Part shown: positions 22,696 through 34,156 of the stretch, piece by piece
Position numbering within the stretch: position 1 is the stretch's first letter
Layout: every line of letters starts with the position of its first letter
Source of the DNA: Dermacentor variabilis
Lineage: Eukaryota; Arthropoda; Arachnida; Ixodida; Ixodidae
Assembly (NCBI RefSeq): GCF_050947875.1
Contig: NW_027460291.1
Coordinates: 29,697,589-29,761,588 of the forward strand
Direction: 5' to 3'
Length of the DNA stretch: 64,000 nt
Position numbers and translations under genes: made by a program
The notes under the pieces: model-generated
Told to the model about the DNA's origin: nothing
The model's input: the letters and a program-made list of their open reading frames with translations, nothing else
The model's database searches: none

Positions 22696-23786
22696 TCAGC
22701 AACGATTGCAAAACCTCGTTATATGGCCCACCACATCGCATTGGAAACATACCGGCAGAGGCCCAAAATTTCGATGCTTCTCAATGAAGTCAGGCACGTT
22801 GATGTCGACCGCGTAGCCAGCAGATGGGTTACGTTCATCATGGCTAGGCATCGGCCGCCGGGAGGAGTACATGCGGCGAGAGCATTGGTCGTAATCAGGT
22901 GCCTGATAGCTGGTGGTCCCTCTTGACTGTGAGTTAGACTTATTCTCAATGGTCGCTGCGTGAACCGTCGGTTTCCACTGGGTTGAAATAACCGTCTTTA
23001 TCATCTCGTGGAGTGAGTACGCAGCAATGAGGCCGGGTGTGCGGCGGGATATCTCTTGGCAGAGTAACTCCTCCCGAACAGTCTGCCGTATGGTTGACGG
23101 AAGGTCAATACGTGAGCTCGTATGCACACTCTCCACCGTAATGAATTTAGACAACCGACCAAACTTCGGTGTTATCCGTCTCATCTTCAGCGTCTCAAAG
23201 GTTCTGCAGTGAGGAATGACGTCAGACACGTAATTCAAACTTTCTTCGCTGATCAAGAAATTGTACACGTCTTCAGCTACTCCTTTCAGCAAATGCCCAG
23301 CTTTACCGTCTTCAGACATTTGAGAGTTGACTATATCGAACATTTTTAGCACTTGTTGAATATATGTAGAACAGTCCTCACCGGGAACCTGGACCCTTTG
23401 GGAAAGCGTCTATTCTGGGCGTATTCTCTTTTTTCTCCCTTGAGTCTCAAAAAAGCGCTCTGAGCTTCTGAACGTAAAAGTCCCATGAAGTGAGCGTGTC
23501 ATCTTGGTCCTCGTAAGAAATCAGCGCTGTGTCGGTAAGGAAAAACACAGCATGCATTGAACACCTGTGCGGTGGAGCCCAAGTATTCGACCGGCTTACC
23601 CTTTCGTAGTTCGTGAGGCACTCGTCGACATATTCTCTCCGGCTTCTCCAAAAGTGTGCAGCTCCCGGTAGTGCTTACATGAATCTGGCCTGAAGACGCT
23701 GACGTATCGGGCATGTCAAATGAGGGCGGCGGAGGCCCAGTAGATAGGCGGCTTTGGCAAAGTTGCAGCAACCTAGCCTGCGGCAT
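22696..23786 (-). pseudogene. gag of the second gypsy element
   Basis: One open stretch (23352-22696, 218 codons) carries the C-terminal half of the Gag core (AGHLLKGVAEDVYNFLISEE, RRITPKFGRLSKFITVES) and ends in the zinc knuckle CFQCDVVGHITRFC (22749-22708). The N-terminal part (23786-23499) is in other frames. Of the three Gag copies in the window this has the longest uninterrupted frame. Confidence 0.8.
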
Positions 23787-23816
23787 TAGGAGATGTACAC
23801 CGCACCTCTACGAAAC

Positions 23817-23952
23817 TGTTACGAGCACAGTGAAAATGTTTATTTAAGCCTTGAAGCCAGCTACGAGCAGAAGGAATGACCGCTTTCGTCATTTTTTTTC
23901 TTCTTTCCTTTCTGATCTCCACGTATCTTTTTCGCATTTCGTCGCACCAACA
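23817..23952 (-). repeat. 5' LTR of the second gypsy element
   Basis: Direct repeat of 18844-18979 with substitutions and small indels. It lies upstream of gag on the minus strand. Confidence 0.85.
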
Positions 23953-24735
23953 GGTTTTGTTAGTCATGTATATTAGGAGCATATTTCTAGGCGAATAAAA
24001 GTGACGTTACTTTTAAAACCTATCTGGCCTGTCATACATTGCCATCCTATTCGAAACGTAGAGAAGTAATAGCCGTCAATAACATCTTAATTATTTTCAG
24101 CTTAAGATACAGGGCAGTCCTATATTTTGTGACACGGCTCCAGCGTGTCTTCAGCGTATGACTTCACTCCTGGAAATGAAAGTGACGTCGGGATCTTATA
24201 CTGCTTGGTGTGTACGTTTCAATTTTTTAGGGTCTGGTATTTCGACTGCACTCGAGCAGTTATTTTTCATCTCTGAGCTTACGACGAGCCTCAGCTGAGG
24301 CCCCAGCGTGTCAACAATTTATTATAGTGGCTTGTATTTAAGGCAAACATAATTAGGCTGTTAATCACGGCAATCGCTTTTATACGTTCGTTGAGACTGA
24401 GGGAATAGGATGGAAATGAATGACAGTGCCGGTGAGATTTCAAAACAAGTTCACTTTTATTTGCCTAGAATTATGCACTGAATATAACGACGAAAAAAAA
24501 AACATGAGTTTCAATAGATGGAAAGTGCTATGGCAGCGCCAAGATATGCGAAACCTTTGCGCAGAGTGAAGCTTGCACGATTGCCTACGACGCCATGTGT
24601 TCATATCCAACAGTTATCAAATAAGACGGCGTTGTACGATATTATCATTCAGAAAATATTTCGACCTACCAGTCTTGTTGCCTGTAAAGTCCTACAGGCA
24701 ATAGAATGTTCCAATAGAAAAAAGAACCAACATTT
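23953..24735. other. Nothing recognised
   Basis: AT-rich DNA with no gene, RNA or known repeat identified. Confidence 0.4.
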
Positions 24736-25020
24736 CTTTTTTGGAAAACTAATCCATTTCATTAAAGGAAAACTGACATCCACCCGTATGTAGCACGAAG
24801 CTGCAAAGCAAACGCATACGTGTGTCTCAGAAACAAAGCCTCGTACTTAGAGCAAAATTTGTCCTGGTCCGGGATGCGAACCTGGGACCAATGCTTTTCA
24901 GGGGTGGTCGCTCTACAGTCTGACCTAACCAGGAGGCCAGCAGAACGCAGCGCGATGGTGAATTAACCGACAACTCAAACCACAAGGACACTTCACCAAA
25001 AGCATTTCTAACGCAATTGT
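24736..25020 (-). mobile_element. Second tRNA-derived SINE family, copy 1
   Basis: On the minus strand a tRNA-like head reads CTCCTGGTTAGGTCAGACTG (A box) and GGTTCGCATCCC (B box), followed by GGACCAGGACAAATTTTG and a body with TGCGTTTGCTTTG and GGGTGGATGTCAGTTTTCC. The same order occurs at 27185-27450 on the plus strand. It differs from the Ruka-like family. The tRNA fold is degraded, so it is not a tRNA gene. Confidence 0.72.
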
Positions 25021-25610
25021 TGTTTTTCATTTGTACTATTCTCATTCAACATTTTTGAAAACATTGTGGTTCCCATAGGCTTACTTGCTGGAGTGTTCAT
25101 CTCACTCCCTCCCCCCTCTTAACCTAGTTGTGCTGCAGTTGTGCTGCACTGGATGATGTCCATGGCAATGAGTTTTTGCACGCTTTTCGGTCCGTGCTTT
25201 GCAACCTACGTGGATAGATTTTGATGTGCGCTCCTACAGAAGCTTCGCTGGTACTTTACCTATACTTTTGTTGCAACATCCAGTTTCGAGGTCACGCGAT
25301 CCTAAAAGATAAGTGCGATGGTAGACTGATCATGGCGCGAAGTTTTCGCCGCGGGTGCTGCAGCACAGCTGCGAGTGGGCACTTAACCACTGGAGCAAGT
25401 ATAGTGAGCCTGGTGCTAAATTTAGCGGTGTTGTTGCGTTGTTCAGCAGGTAAAAGTGTTCTTTTGGGGATGACGGGTGCTTTCGCGGTTTGCAGCTTCA
25501 GGTTGCTTCTTTTTGACGTTAGAACAAGTTGTAATTTTTAGGCACCCTCCAGTGCTACAGATGTGCACAACACGCTGCTATTTAACCCGGTGAATTATTA
25601 CAGTAATCAA
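25021..25610. other. Nothing recognised
   Basis: A plus-strand frame at 25221-25541 shows no known domain. No repeat family was identified. Confidence 0.35.
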
Positions 25611-25614
25611 CAAA

Positions 25615-26866
25615 ACACTCATTGTTCTGCATATCATACACAGTCAAGTCATCAATTTCCTTGAAGACCACAACCTTATTTTCAAGCATCAGCAAAGTCT
25701 TCGCAAGGGCTACTCATGCGACGCCCAACTTGCAGGATTTCATAACTACATACGCGCACTGATAGATGCTGGGTTTCAAGTTGACGCAATGGTTTTAGAT
25801 TTTTCTAAGGCATTTGATCGCGCTCCACACCAGAGGGTGTTACTTCGACTTACAGAACTTAACATTCACCTAATATAATCACCTAATATAATATAATATA
25901 TAACCGATTTTCTCTGAGCTAGAATTCAGTTTACATGAGTTAACAATTCTAACTCATGTTATGCTGATGTTACGTCTGGAGCTGCTCAAGGTACCGTACA
26001 TGGACTTTTACTCTTGCTAATCTATATTAATGATTTAGCCAGTCGCGTGACGCCAAAAATCTGTCTATTTACAGATTATTGTGTAGTTTATCGATGTGTA
26101 ACACATAACACATATAGCCGCTGACTACCAACGGACCTAGATGCGATATATGCATGGTATCCTAATTGGATAATGTCATCGAATATTTCCAAAGCTAAAC
26201 TCGTCTTTCACCAATAGGCCACGAATCCCAAGCACCTACTCCTTTGATAACAACGCTGTAGCACTCGCCACAAGCTACAAGTAACTTGGTATCAATCTTC
26301 AGTGAGGCTTATCATCGAATAATCATATTAACCTTAGCCTTGCCTACACTAACCGTACTCTCGGACTTCTTCAACATAAATTTAAAGAAAAGCTCTAATG
26401 CATAATAATATCTAGCGTACACGAGAGTAATCCATCCCAAACTAGAATACGCGTCTGTCATTTGGTATACCTAACTACTATCATCAGTAACATCGAAGCG
26501 TTAGAAAATCCTGCTGCGCGATATATTTTTTCAAATTATGCTAGTTACACCAGCCTCGCCTCCTTAAAGAATAAAGCTGAGTTGGACAACCTATCACTTC
26601 GTCGTAACATTTCCTGCCTGTCACTTTTCCAGAAGCTTTATCACCATTCTTCCCTTCATGTTGATTTCTTTCAGTCACCACAAGTTATCTTTCCACGCGA
26701 TGACCATTCATATAAAGCCAAACACATTAACTGCCAGTCATCGCAACATGCATATTCATTTTTACCGAGCACAATAACTGAATGGAACGCCTTGCGATCA
26801 GACATTGCCACTCTGCCCGACCTAACTAAGTTTCAAGATCTAATTCGCTCACGACTTGCCACTTAA
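25615..26866 (+). pseudogene. Reverse transcriptase fragment of LINE B
   Basis: Recognisable in order: RKGYSCDAQLAGFHNYI, motif A VLDFSKAFDRAPHQRVLLRL (about 25793-25852), a damaged motif B near 25980 and motif C reduced to LFTDY (near 26070). An open 134-codon frame (26462-26866) then gives the C-terminal region with AARYIFSNYASYTS and ITEWNALRSDIATLP. The change of the catalytic D-D to D-Y and the stops make it non-functional. Confidence 0.78.
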
Positions 26867-27071
26867 TCTTATTATTATTATTATCATTTTGGGACTTCGC
26901 AGTGCTTCTTTTTTTCTCTCTCGTTTCCAATCTGTGGAGGTTTGCTTTTCATTACAGTTACCTTATGTTCTCCTAATATGCCCCAGTGTTTTCTGTGCAA
27001 TATTTGTGATTCATCTTGTATAATGCCTACATTTTCACTCCATTGTTATTTTGCTCTTTTTTAAGTTATTT

Positions 27072-27178
<107 letters not shown>

Positions 27179-27184
27179 CCTTTG

Positions 27185-27450
27185 CTTCGTGTTGTCGACA
27201 AATTGGACTTCGTTCTGCCGTCTGCTAGCCGCCTGGTTAGTTCAGATGGTAGAGCAGCTGCCCCGGAAAGGCGGTGGTCCCGGGTTCGAGCCCCGGACCG
27301 GGACGAATTTTTTTTCAACTGTGAGGCTTTTCTTTCGAGGAACCCGTTTGCGTTTCTTTCGTAGAAATTGCTACGAAAGGTGGATGTCTGATTTTCTCCT
27401 TATTAATTACTTCTCTCCACCTTGCGGGTTTCCGCAGAACTGTTAAGTCA
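27185..27450 (+). mobile_element. Second tRNA-derived SINE family, copy 2
   Basis: The head has an A box (GGTTAGTTCAGATGGTAGAGC) within a tRNA-like arm and a perfect B box (GGTTCGAGCCCC) followed by GGACCGGGACG. The body has GCGTTTCTTTCGTAG and GGTGGATGTCTGATTTTCTC. It matches the minus-strand copy at 24736-25020 over about 260 bp. The tRNA-like part is the better preserved of the two and could still bind TFIIIC. Confidence 0.8.
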
Positions 27451-27560
27451 AATGACTTTTTGTTGTACTAGTACGATCTGTGAACAATGCCTGCCCCTTG
27501 TAATACTCTCGTCATCAGGGTCTTTGGGGGTACCTTGAACAAATAAATAAATAAAATAAA

Positions 27561-27792
27561 CTACTTGAACATATAAACAAATTCTCCTGTACAAGGTCCT
27601 ATTAGTTAGTTAATTCGGGTTTAATGGCGCAAAAGCGACTGAGGCCATGCTGCGCAAGTCACAGGACAGTATAAGATCCCTTGTTACAAGGTCATAGTAA
27701 GGCCACTTTGCCTCGCCGCAGTTTTAATGACATTCCCTAGAGAAATGTTTACGTGAGGAATGACCCCAGCAATATACCCGCAAAAAAAGATT
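27561..27792. other. Probable repeat DNA, not classified
   Basis: The text TGGCGCAAAAGCGACTGAGG near 27625 resembles, from memory, a common tick interspersed repeat, but its class could not be fixed. Confidence 0.3.
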
Positions 27793-27967
27793 AATTGTGG
27801 GGTTTTACCTGCCAGAACCACGATCACATTATGAGGTACGCAATGGGGGAGGGGGGACTCCGGATTCATTCCAGCCCCCTAGGGTTCTTTAACGGGAACC
27901 AAATGCACGTTGCAAAGACATTTCCACGTTTCGCCCCCATCGAAATGCCACAGCCGCGGCCGGGATG
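27793..27967 (-). mobile_element. Ruka-like SINE, cut by the foldback element
   Basis: On the minus strand it has CATTTCGATGGGGGCGAAA, a short form of the promoter-distal body, and TGTGATCGTGGTTCTGGCAG. The tRNA head is missing, and the copy stops beside the TA that borders the foldback element at 27970. Confidence 0.75.
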
Positions 27968-27969
27968 TA

Positions 27970-29274
27970 CTGTCGGCCAAAAAAGTAAACGGACCACGGC
28001 TCAAGTGGCCGGAGCAGCTGCGGGGCCACACCGGGGCGCTGCTATCGCGCTCCGCGCGCTGACGGCGAGAGCGCCCCGAGTGACGCCAGACTTCTCCCTC
28101 ACTCTCACGCGGGGTCTCGTCACGCTTGATAAATTTCTAGTGCACTGTTCGGTTGCTCTGCTGCTGACGCTCGCGACGAAGGGGACCGTGCATCGCCGGT
28201 AGCCCAGCACAAGGCGCTGTCGTGCAGTGGCGGGCGGCCGCAGCGCATCAAAGCGCGGTACTCAGAAAGAACGAAGACCTGTTGTGATTGTTGTTTTGCT
28301 TATATTCACCTAATGTTTCATATTAGTGCATGTCGCCGGCGTCCACCGCTGCTCGATTTTAGGCAGCATAACGCAAGTAGCCGCAACGGCGGCTACGGTG
28401 ACGCGCGCTCTTTCACGTCGGCGCAATAAGTTAGATAGTAGGAAGCGCTGCGCGGACGTCCGAAGCTATAGCGGCGGCGCCAGGCGGCGCTCTACGACTC
28501 GATGCCAAGGCGAGTAAGCCAAGTCATCGCGGTCGACGGCAAATTTTCATCGCACTGAGGACCCCTTCAAGCCATGGAATGCTTCCGTGAATGAACTGTC
28601 ACGACTAACTAGCTTCTCCGATTCGTCTTCCCAATTATCTCTTCCTGGCCGTACTTTTGTTAAGTTTCATAAAAGCCTACGCATTGTAGTAGCTAACTAA
28701 ATCAGTTTTCAGAGGCGTCCTTCATGTAAATAGTAAACCTACTGCTGCAAACACTGCCGTAAAAGTAATCTTGACAGAAAAGCCGTGCCCTGAGTAAAGC
28801 TTTGCGCTTGTAACTTATCGGGCTGGCGTGAAAAAGCGCGCATCACTATAACCGCTGTTGCAGCTACTTGTGTTATGCAGCCTAAAATCGAGCAGCGGTG
28901 GACGCCGGCGACATGCCCTAATATGAAAGAGAAGGTGAACATAAGCAAAAGAACAATCAGAACGGGTCTTCGTTCCGTCTGAGTGCCGCGCTTTGATGCG
29001 CTGCGGCCGCCCGCTACTGCACGACAGCGCCATGTGCTGGCCTACCGGCGACGCAAGGTCCCCTTCGTCGCGAGCGTCAGCAGCAGAGCAACCGAACGGT
29101 GCACTAGAAATTTATCAAGCGTGACGAGGCCCCGCGCGAGAGTGAGGACGAAGTCTGGCGTCACTCGGGACACTCTCGCCGTGAGCGCGCGGAGCGCGAT
29201 AGCAGCGCCTCGGTGTGGCCCAGCTGCCGCTCCGGCCACTTCAGCCGTGGTCCGTTTACTTTTTTGGCCGACAT
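27970..29274. mobile_element. Foldback element with 465 bp terminal inverted repeats
   Basis: The left arm (27970-28434) and right arm (28811-29274) are inverted copies of each other along their full length at high but not perfect identity. The ends read (C/A)TGTCGGCCAAAAAAGTAAAC on both sides. The 376 bp middle (28435-28810) is not repeated. A TA dinucleotide lies directly outside each end (27968-27969 and 29275-29276), as for Tc1/mariner-type target sites. The arms are GC- and CpG-rich, unlike the AT-rich surroundings. Open frames in the arms are mirror images of one another and encode no known domain. It is best read as a non-autonomous foldback or long-TIR MITE. Confidence 0.85.
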
Positions 29275-29375
29275 TACACGCAAAACTAGTGAAAGCCTGG
29301 AGCACTGCGCGCTTAAAAACTGTTTACTGCAAGCACAAAGTGAAATAGGATGACTAAAAGGGCACCATTGACATG
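29275..29375. other. Short spacer
   Basis: No feature seen between the foldback element and the gypsy 3' end. Confidence 0.4.
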
Positions 29376-29707
29376 CAGAGGAATATATTGAAACGTGTAC
29401 TTGTTTATCTTCACAGGGTGACCACGTTTCACCGCCTAGCAAATGTTATCGCACAGCGCAGGACACGCCCGCATGTATCGGAAGTTTCAGGATTGTTATC
29501 GACGGTTCTATCCGTTGTCTGTCACAAAATCTTCTGTAATCTGATTGCATATATACGCGACGCGAATTGTGTAGAACTTTGTGGAAGACACGCGGGTCCC
29601 AGCGATTACTCTGGAACATTCGACGACTGATGTATAAAAGCCGACGTGCTCGACCCACCGATAGGATTTTGACGGTTGTCGACTATGTTCGCCGCTGTCG
29701 CCGTTCT
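29376..29707 (+). mobile_element. Gypsy polypurine tract and 3' LTR, cut by LINE C
   Basis: A purine-rich stretch (GCAGAGGAATATAT) is followed by an LTR starting TGAAACGTGTACTTG (29389). It matches the LTR at 35016 closely as far as GCCGCTGTCGCCGTTC, including TGTATAAAAGCCGACG as a TATA box. At 29708 the poly-A end of LINE C (minus strand) replaces the rest. So this is the 3' end of a gypsy copy into which LINE C jumped. Confidence 0.78.
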
Positions 29708-30436
29708 TTTTTTTCATTTATTTATCCTAAAGGCCCAGCTTTGGCATTACATGGGGGGGGGGGGAACAAATGATATACAGAGGTATAAGGCAACGTGCAT
29801 GTATGTCGAATGTCCCTATATGAAGTCGTACATGCTATGCAACCTTTAGATCACTTCTCATTCGGCAACATCATATGCCAATTATTCTCACATTACACAA
29901 AGAATAATCTTACATCCGCTGACATCTGAAGAAATGCAGGAAGAAATGTTAATATTATTAATTTCCGTATGTTTCATTAAGTCCTTGTTTGAATGTAATA
30001 TGGACAGTTATTTCGGCTATATTACTTGGGAGATGATTCCATTCTGAAATGGCTAAGAGCAGCCATTCAAACCGCAATAGTTTAGTACGTGCAAATGGTT
30101 GTTCGACCTTAAAGTCGCGATCAATTCGTGGGAATTTCCTTTTGGCTGGTAACATGTGTGCTTGAGAGAAGACATTTTGGGGGATGAAAAAGCTGATGGA
30201 AGAAAGTTAGCCGAGATATCTTTCTTCTAGTCTGCAATGGGACGAGTCCTAGGTGATGTTTTATTTTGGTGATGCTTGAATGCTGTGAATAGTTACTTGT
30301 AATAAATCACGCTGCCTTGTTCTGAAAAGATTCTGATTTGTTAATAAGATGCGTTTGGTGCGGGTTCCATGTAAATAAGGCATACCCAAGCTTTTAACGA
30401 AGTACGGTGGTATATGCAAGAAGCTTGGTATCACTA

Positions 30437-31465
30437 TTAGCCTGACGAAGCGTTCGACGAATGAAGCCCAAGAGATTTGCATGCAGCGGAAACAAGACAA
30501 CCCACATGATTATGCGAAGACAAAGTCGAAGAAAAATGAACACCTAGATATTTAAATGATTCTACAGCTTCTACAGCCTCACCATGAAGAAAGTATGTGT
30601 GTTTCGTAATTTCACTGCAAGTAGTAAATCTCATAAGTTTAGTTTTCGAGGTATTTACTCTTATTTGCCAGTCTAAGCACCATCTTTCAATCTGTTCAAG
30701 AATTTTGTAATTTATCACAGTCAGCCTTACATTTTAATGGCCGATACAGAACACAGTCGTCGGCATATAACCGGTTTTCCGAGGCTATACTTTGATGAAT
30801 ATCATTTATATAAATTAAAAACAGAATGGGTCCCAAAACGGAGCCTTGAGGCACACCGGACTGAACAGGTTGAAATGATGGACGGGCATTATTAATTACG
30901 ACAGCTTGTCGTCTGTTACTTAAATATTCTTAACCCAGTTTATTACTTTTTCGTCAACTTTAATCAGCTTCATTTTATATATGAGGCGGTTATGAGCCAC
31001 ACGGTCAAAGACTTTAGCAAAATCTATAAATATGGCATCAGTTTGTGTAAGTTCGTGAAGGTTAAGGTGAATGCCTGTAGTTAGTTCAAGAAGCTGGCAT
31101 TGACACGACCGGCCTCGTTGAAAACCATGCTGGTTTGCAAATAGAATGTGGTCGCTGGCCATGTACTGCACGATTTGAGAAGACGTGTTCAAATAGTTTG
31201 CATACAACAGACGTAAGGGATATAGGCCAATAGTTTCTTAGCTTCTTTTTGTCGCCCGTTTTGTATATTGGTATCACATGTGCCCATTTCCAGTCGTCTG
31301 GAATGTCGAGAGTGTCGAGAGACTGTTGAAACAATAAAAAGTAGAATTGTGCTTTGTCATTTTTAGTAGCTTAGTACAAGTACCGTCAGGGTCAGGACTA
31401 GAAAACGATGGTAAATGCTCAATAGCTTTCACAATAGCATCACTTGTAACAGGTATATATTCCAT
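30437..31465 (-). pseudogene. Reverse transcriptase of LINE C
   Basis: Open pieces show IPIYKTGDKKKLRNYWPISL (about 31280-31220), motif A DAIFIDFAKVFDRVAHNRL (about 31040-30980), motif B SGVPQGSVLGPILFLIYIND (about 30865-30805) and motif C LYADDCVLY (about 30765-30740), then the thumb with SFKYLGVHFSSTLSSHNHVG. All catalytic residues are still visible, but the pieces are separated by frameshifts. Confidence 0.87.
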
Positions 31466-32093
31466 AAATGGAGAACCAACAGAAAACTGTGTTCACATAT
31501 CTAGAGGCTTCTCGTCTTTAAATGCAGTACAAAAGAATAAATTAAACCGATCAGCAGCATACATGACATCAACTGCAGCACCAGACTCAGTGTCAAAAAT
31601 AGGTAACTCTTTGTAGGTGCGGCAGAAATGAACTTCCAAAGGGTTTTTTAATCTGTTTTTAGAAATTGCGAAATATCCTGGTTGAAAAACTTACATTTGG
31701 CGTCCTCAATATGTAATGCACATTCCTTAGAAAGCGATAAATAGTCTGAATTAGCTTCAACAGATTTTGCGCTTCTTGCTTTTCGAAACACACGTTTCTT
31801 TTTACTCAACTATCGCTTAATCTCTCCGGTAAACCACAGCTTGTCTGTTGTTTCACAGGTCCATCTTTTTGCATGTGTCTCTGCCGCAGTCTTAATAGCT
31901 CGTCTTCAAAACGAATCCAGTTATCTTGCAACAAACAGTTTTCATACGTTTGCATGAATGACAGGTAAAATTCAAACAGCTCAGAGTTGAAGCCTTTGGG
32001 GTCTGGTTTGGAATAGTCATAAATGTTTTTTTGTCGCGGTTTCTTCCGGGTTCGCGTTTTAAAGGTGCAATGTATGAAACGGTGGTCCCTAAC

Positions 32094-32762
32094 CTACTCT
32101 AGTACATCCATGGTAGCACGTTCGGGGTGTGTTAGAAGCAGATCAAGAATAGCATTGTGCCGCGTAGGAATGTTGATAAGTTGAGACAACTGAAAATATT
32201 CTAAAAGGTGAACAAAATCTGCACAATCGCGTGTCTGGCGCATGCTAGGGGATTTTAAAGCCGACCACTCTATGCCTGGAAAGTTAAAATCGCCGGCCAA
32301 AAGGTATTATATTCGGATTGTACGGAGCCTAACACAGACTGCAGTTTCTCAGAAATATCTTGTAGAAAGTCAGGTGGCCTATAGCATGCTGCAGTAACCA
32401 AAGTTACAGCTGGTAAATAGCATGCAACCCAAATAGTTTCAAGAATGCTTTCGGTAGAAATGGGTTTTACCTTTATATGCTTTGTACCGCTATTACGACA
32501 CCGCCTCCTTTTTATCCACACGGCCTTTACGAAAAATAGTGAATAAATTTAAAATTTGTAACTCAGAATTGCTAACTTCAGGAGTTAACCACGTTTCCGT
32601 TCCGACTATAATATCTGCATTACAAGCGTGAATGAGCGAAGTAAGCTGATCTTGTTTGTTAGGGATGTTACCAAAGTTGGCGGAAATTATAGAAAATGTA
32701 GGTGTCCCACTGTCTTCTGTGCGTGGCAACTGCGTCATGAGTTTGCATTTCGCTGGACCCAT
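32094..32762 (-). pseudogene. Endonuclease of LINE C
   Basis: Three pieces in different frames show IISANFGNIPNKQDQLTSLI and DIIVGTETWL (32762-32493), then ACYRPPD (about 32390), then MAGDFNFPGIEWSALK (32300) and AILDLLLTHPE. These are the N, E, Y-x-P, G-D-F-N and L-D-L motifs of the AP-endonuclease fold of LINEs. Confidence 0.8.
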
Positions 32763-33164
32763 TCCATAACCCTGCCCTCGGAATGCTGGTACCGATATAA
32801 TTTTCTGCCTATCTTTAGCTTATCAAAATATTGCTTAAACCTTTCATCGGGTTGACAATTCGCTCGAGCAAAGTGGCGAAGCTGTTTGCGCATGAATTGT
32901 ATTCGAGGTGAAAAGTCGTCATCTATCCAAACCTTTAATTTTAAATTTTGTAGCTTGTAGGAATTAGCCCGAATACTGCATTTTGCCTTGTGTTTAGAAA
33001 CTTCACTATTACTGACCGCTGCTACCCTTGCCTGCGAGATCCAATGAGATGTGCACGTTCAATATCCGTTACCTCGAGGCCACAGTGATCTCTGCTGAAG
33101 CTTTCAATGACAACTTGAGAAGCCTCGTAGTCTTCTTTCTGTGCCTCGGGCAAGCCTTTGAATA

Positions 33165-33530
33165 TCAATTTTTTCTGCGGAAGCGATTGTTGATGTCATC
33201 AACAAGTTCAACTATGTTAGGATCAGAATCCCGCCTATCAGAATAGGATGAAAGATCGCATTTGATGTCATTGCCACGTTTAGTGACTCCGGATAACACT
33301 GTGGCATTTCTCAAAGAATCGTCTAGCAAATCTTCCACTTTCGAAAGGCGTTTCTTAAGGTCAGTTATACCTGATAAAATGTCCTTCATCTCACTGTTAA
33401 TTTCCTTTTGAAAATTTTCACGCGCAGATTCGGCATCGTTTAGATCATCAAGAACCTTGTCGATCTTGTCACGGCCGGGATTGACTTCAATGTCACCACA
33501 GCAGATTCGGAGATGAGCCGCAGAAAACAT
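33165..33530 (-). pseudogene. ORF1 of LINE C with a 2A-like N-terminus
   Basis: An open 121-codon frame has LRICCGDIEVNPGR at residues 7-20, then a charged, heptad-like region (KIDKVLDDLNDAESAREN to LSKVEDLLDD), which is likely a coiled coil for ORF1 trimerisation. The RRM-like part that should follow is in another frame or lost. The last proline of the 2A-like motif is replaced by arginine. Confidence 0.7.
33471..33497 (-). other. Degraded 2A-like motif in LINE C ORF1
   Basis: GDIEVNPGR against the consensus G-D-V/I-E-x-N-P-G-P. The terminal proline is lost, so skipping is not expected in this copy. Confidence 0.6.
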
Positions 33531-33540
33531 GAGAACAATC

Positions 33541-33877
33541 AGTCGCCCTCTCGGGCATCATGTAATGAATAAACCAGCAGCTGCATAAAAACGAACCCTT
33601 TCACTACAGCTACACTGTAGTCTTTGGCTATGGCTACCTATCCACGCTCGATATGTAACAATGTCTACACCCATACTGTGCACATATAATCATAGGCACT
33701 GGGCTTGGGATTTGCGGCGTGCACTGAGATAATGTTTACAACGCTATCAACCTGCACTCAGATATCAAAGGCAGAATAACGATGTTTAGCGCTTTTCACA
33801 ACCGCCGCAAATACCAACGATGCACAATCCACAGGGCCCTTATATAGCTGATCGCCGCCGGCGGGTACCGAATGAGG
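33541..33877. other. Probable 5' UTR of LINE C; no gene
   Basis: This lies directly upstream of LINE C ORF1 (minus strand) and before the gypsy 5' LTR. No coding signal was seen. Where LINE C ends within it is not clear. Confidence 0.35.
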
Positions 33878-34156
33878 TATCACGTGAGCGAGAAGTCGAC
33901 GCAAGCGCCGTCCGTAGCGATCGCTCTAGACAGCTGCGTCGATGCACCGTGGTTTACGATGCGCTGATCACGGCCGCAGTGCGAAGCTCGTGGTCTGAGT
34001 TTCCAACAGGTTAAGCAGCGACGTCGACTGTATAGCTATAAAAGGCAGAAGAACGAGTGTAGCCTGTTTTTGTGGGCACAGGTTCGCGCAATAAACGTTA
34101 GTTTCTTCTTCCACAGTATTGCTACCGTGTTCTTTATACTTCACTACCACGTGACA
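33878..34156 (+). repeat. 5' LTR, subfamily 1
   Basis: It starts TATCACGTG and ends CACGTGACA, which are near-perfect terminal inverted repeats. A TATA box lies in GCTATAAAAGGC (about 34030), followed by GTGTAGCCTG and a CAATAAACG poly-A signal. TCTGGGGAAGGTGCGACC follows the LTR, the place of the primer-binding site. Confidence 0.7.

Larger units (their letters stand above)
18844..23952 (-). mobile_element. Second Ty3/gypsy element with nested SINE and MITE
   Basis: Direct repeats of 136 bp at 18844-18979 and 23817-23952 (both TGTTxCGAGC to AACA) bound a minus-strand gag-pol body. The repeats share a pyrimidine-rich core and the AGATCTCCACGT / TGATCTCCACGT box. Gag is at the right end and integrase at the left, as expected for minus orientation. 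The pol region is interrupted by a SINE (20778-21016) and a MITE-like element (21051-21592). The flanks beside the two LTRs do not match, so no target duplication is visible. Many stops make the element inactive. Without the two inserts it would be about 4.3 kb. Confidence 0.85.
29708..33540 (-). mobile_element. LINE C: near full-length, dead APE-type non-LTR retrotransposon
   Basis: In minus-strand order: ORF1 (33530 to about 33100), endonuclease (32762 to about 32094), RT (31465 to about 30437) and C-terminal region (30155-29958). A 3' UTR with AGGATAAATAAATG runs into poly-A (29715 to 29708), and a poly-C run lies about 45 bp upstream of that tail. It was inserted into the gypsy LTR ending at 29707. 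Frameshifts and stops separate all parts. The 5' UTR probably extends past 33540. ORF order and the lack of RNase H fit the CR1/Jockey group. Confidence 0.83.

Noticed and set aside
18844..23952. A target-site duplication for the second gypsy element
   Set aside because: The bases outside the two LTRs (CATAT and GGTTT) do not match.
27226..27303. A tRNA gene with A and B boxes
   Set aside because: The acceptor and anticodon arms do not fold as a full tRNA, and the same head plus body recurs at 24736-25020, so it is a SINE head.
28983..29348. Overlapping arginine- and alanine-rich frames of 87-135 codons at 27795-28202 and 28983-29348
   Set aside because: They are mirror readings of the two arms of the foldback element and reflect its GC content.
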